NCBI GenBank assembly: GCA_022843845.1
Contig: JALHMW010000039.1
Span: 1 to 36,357 of the forward strand
Direction of reading: 5' to 3'
Length of the DNA: 36,357 nucleotides
Source: Archangium sp.
GTDB lineage: Bacteria; Myxococcota; Myxococcia; Myxococcales; Myxococcaceae
Positions 35,890-36,357 of this stretch are shown here, in pieces. The notes under the pieces were generated by a model. That model made no database searches and was not told the origin of the DNA. It saw only the letters and a program-made list of their open reading frames with translations. The position numbers were made by a program, and so were the translations under genes. How positions within the stretch are numbered: the first letter of the stretch is position 1; the number at the start of each line of letters is the position of its first letter.

Positions 35890-36147
35890 TCAGCGCCTGC
35901 GAAGTCGCGCGATGAGATCGAGCAGGCCCGCGTAGCGCCCTTCGACGCCGACGTACCGCTCGAGCACGTAGAACAGAAAATAGTACGAGCGCGCCGACGA
36001 CCAGACGCAGAGGCAGACGAGCGCGAGGCGAACGAGGCGGTCCTCCTCGAACACGAGGAGACCTCCACTCACGCCGACGATGACGAAGAAGAGAAGCCCC
36101 TTGCCGACGAGCCACCGCGTGCTGGTGAGATCGCCACCGAGCTTCAC
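35890..36147 (-). CDS. Small two-helix membrane protein
   Basis: 85 residues. Two hydrophobic segments lie at about residues 12-32 (WLVGKGLLFFVIVGVSGGLL) and 38-60 (VRLALVCLCVWSSARSYYFL), followed by a basic tail (LIARLRRR). Its ATG overlaps the stop of the preceding PDZ-type gene (ATGA), so it is part of that operon. Similar proteins occur in myxobacteria; function is not known. Confidence 0.75.
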   Translation of the reverse strand: MKLGGDLTSTRWLVGKGLLFFVIVGVSGGLLVFEEDRLVRLALVCLCVWSSARSYYFLFYVLERYVGVEGRYAGLLDLIARLRRR

Positions 36148-36240
36148 CGGCGCTTGCCCTCCTGGAACGTCACCTCGAGCTCCACGCGTTGGCCCTCGCG
36201 CACCACGACGCCCGTCACGGTCTCGCCCGGCTTCGCCTGC
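36144..36240 (-). CDS. 3' exon of a PDZ-domain protein gene (5' part outside window)
   Basis: The last ~31 codons read QAKPGETVTGVVVREG, then VELEVTF and GKRR before TGA. AKPGETVTGVVVR is the end of a PDZ domain as found in HtrA-type and other periplasmic proteins (KPGDxVxxxVxRxG). In-frame DNA before this point is unrelated and matches the end of a group II intron. The ATG at 36242 would give a 32-residue peptide and is unlikely to be a real start. The protein is probably a secreted protease or a PDZ adaptor. Confidence 0.6.
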
Positions 36241-36357
36241 ATTGGTGGATGGGGGTGCCGTTTCCGCTTACGCGGCGCGGTCTCCCCCACCTCCTTTCAA
36301 ACCGTGCGTGCGGGTTTCCCGCACACGGCTTACGGGTGGGACTTCACGATGCAGCAT
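36241..36357 (-). mobile_element. Group II intron, 3' end (domains V and VI)
   Basis: On the minus strand, 36331-36299 folds as domain V: lower stem AAGCCGTG paired with CACGGTTT, a two-base bulge (CG), then TGCGGG paired with CCCGCA and an AAA loop; the AGC catalytic triad is present. It is 33 nt; the usual length is 34. Next comes a stem from GGTGGGGG with CCCCC-ATCCACC, a domain VI with a bulged A as branch point, and a 3' end near AAT at 36241. The rest, including any reverse transcriptase gene, lies to the right of the window. Confidence 0.65.

Overview
The window is a dense, GC-rich chromosomal segment. It most likely comes from a myxobacterium (Myxococcota). The base composition, long antisense shadow frames, many lipoproteins with Gly/Ala/Ser-rich linkers, a membrane-anchored Ser/Thr kinase and tightly packed operons all fit that group. 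The species cannot be named from sequence alone. No tRNA, rRNA, CRISPR array or complete insertion sequence was seen.

Layout. 1-457: 3' end of a Gly-rich lipoprotein with a CxxCH heme-type motif. 544-6690 (+): a tight four-gene operon encoding a helix-hairpin-helix outer-membrane barrel, a staphylococcal-nuclease lipoprotein with an OB-like tail, a lipoprotein with four lamin-tail domains, and a second nuclease lipoprotein. This is the best candidate here for an undescribed system, probably surface DNA binding, cutting or uptake. 6754-9941 (-): a CBS-pair protein and a two-gene ABC exporter. 10116-11807 (+): a Cys-rich lipoprotein, tail to tail with a phospholipid acyltransferase operon (11808-13346, -). 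13388-14883 (+): a 3-hydroxyisobutyrate-dehydrogenase-like oxidoreductase coupled to a membrane-anchored protein. 14884-15300 is an AT-rich regulatory region with promoter-like elements and a possible small ORF, followed by a six-TM Ser/Thr kinase (15301-16938).

17345-23910 looks like an inserted iron-acquisition island: imelysin, DUF4856-like lipoprotein, HTTM protein and a FecA-like TonB receptor form one minus-strand operon with a Fur-box-like sequence at its head. The island is bounded by a ~103-bp direct repeat. The right copy is the start of intact pepN. The left copy is a frameshifted remnant of a pepN 5' end whose substitutions are mostly synonymous, pointing to recombination with a diverged homologous locus.

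23831-30403 (+) holds pepN, a DUF1801 protein and a type-2 (eukaryote-like) isoleucyl-tRNA synthetase. 30422-35450 (-) holds a Gly-rich propeller-like lipoprotein, a heme-oxygenase-fold diiron-type protein and pyruvate phosphate dikinase. The ppdK upstream region carries two perfect palindromes. The right edge (35570-36357) holds two small proteins and the 3' exon of a PDZ-type gene that appears to be split by a group II intron whose domains V and VI are the last ~115 bases.
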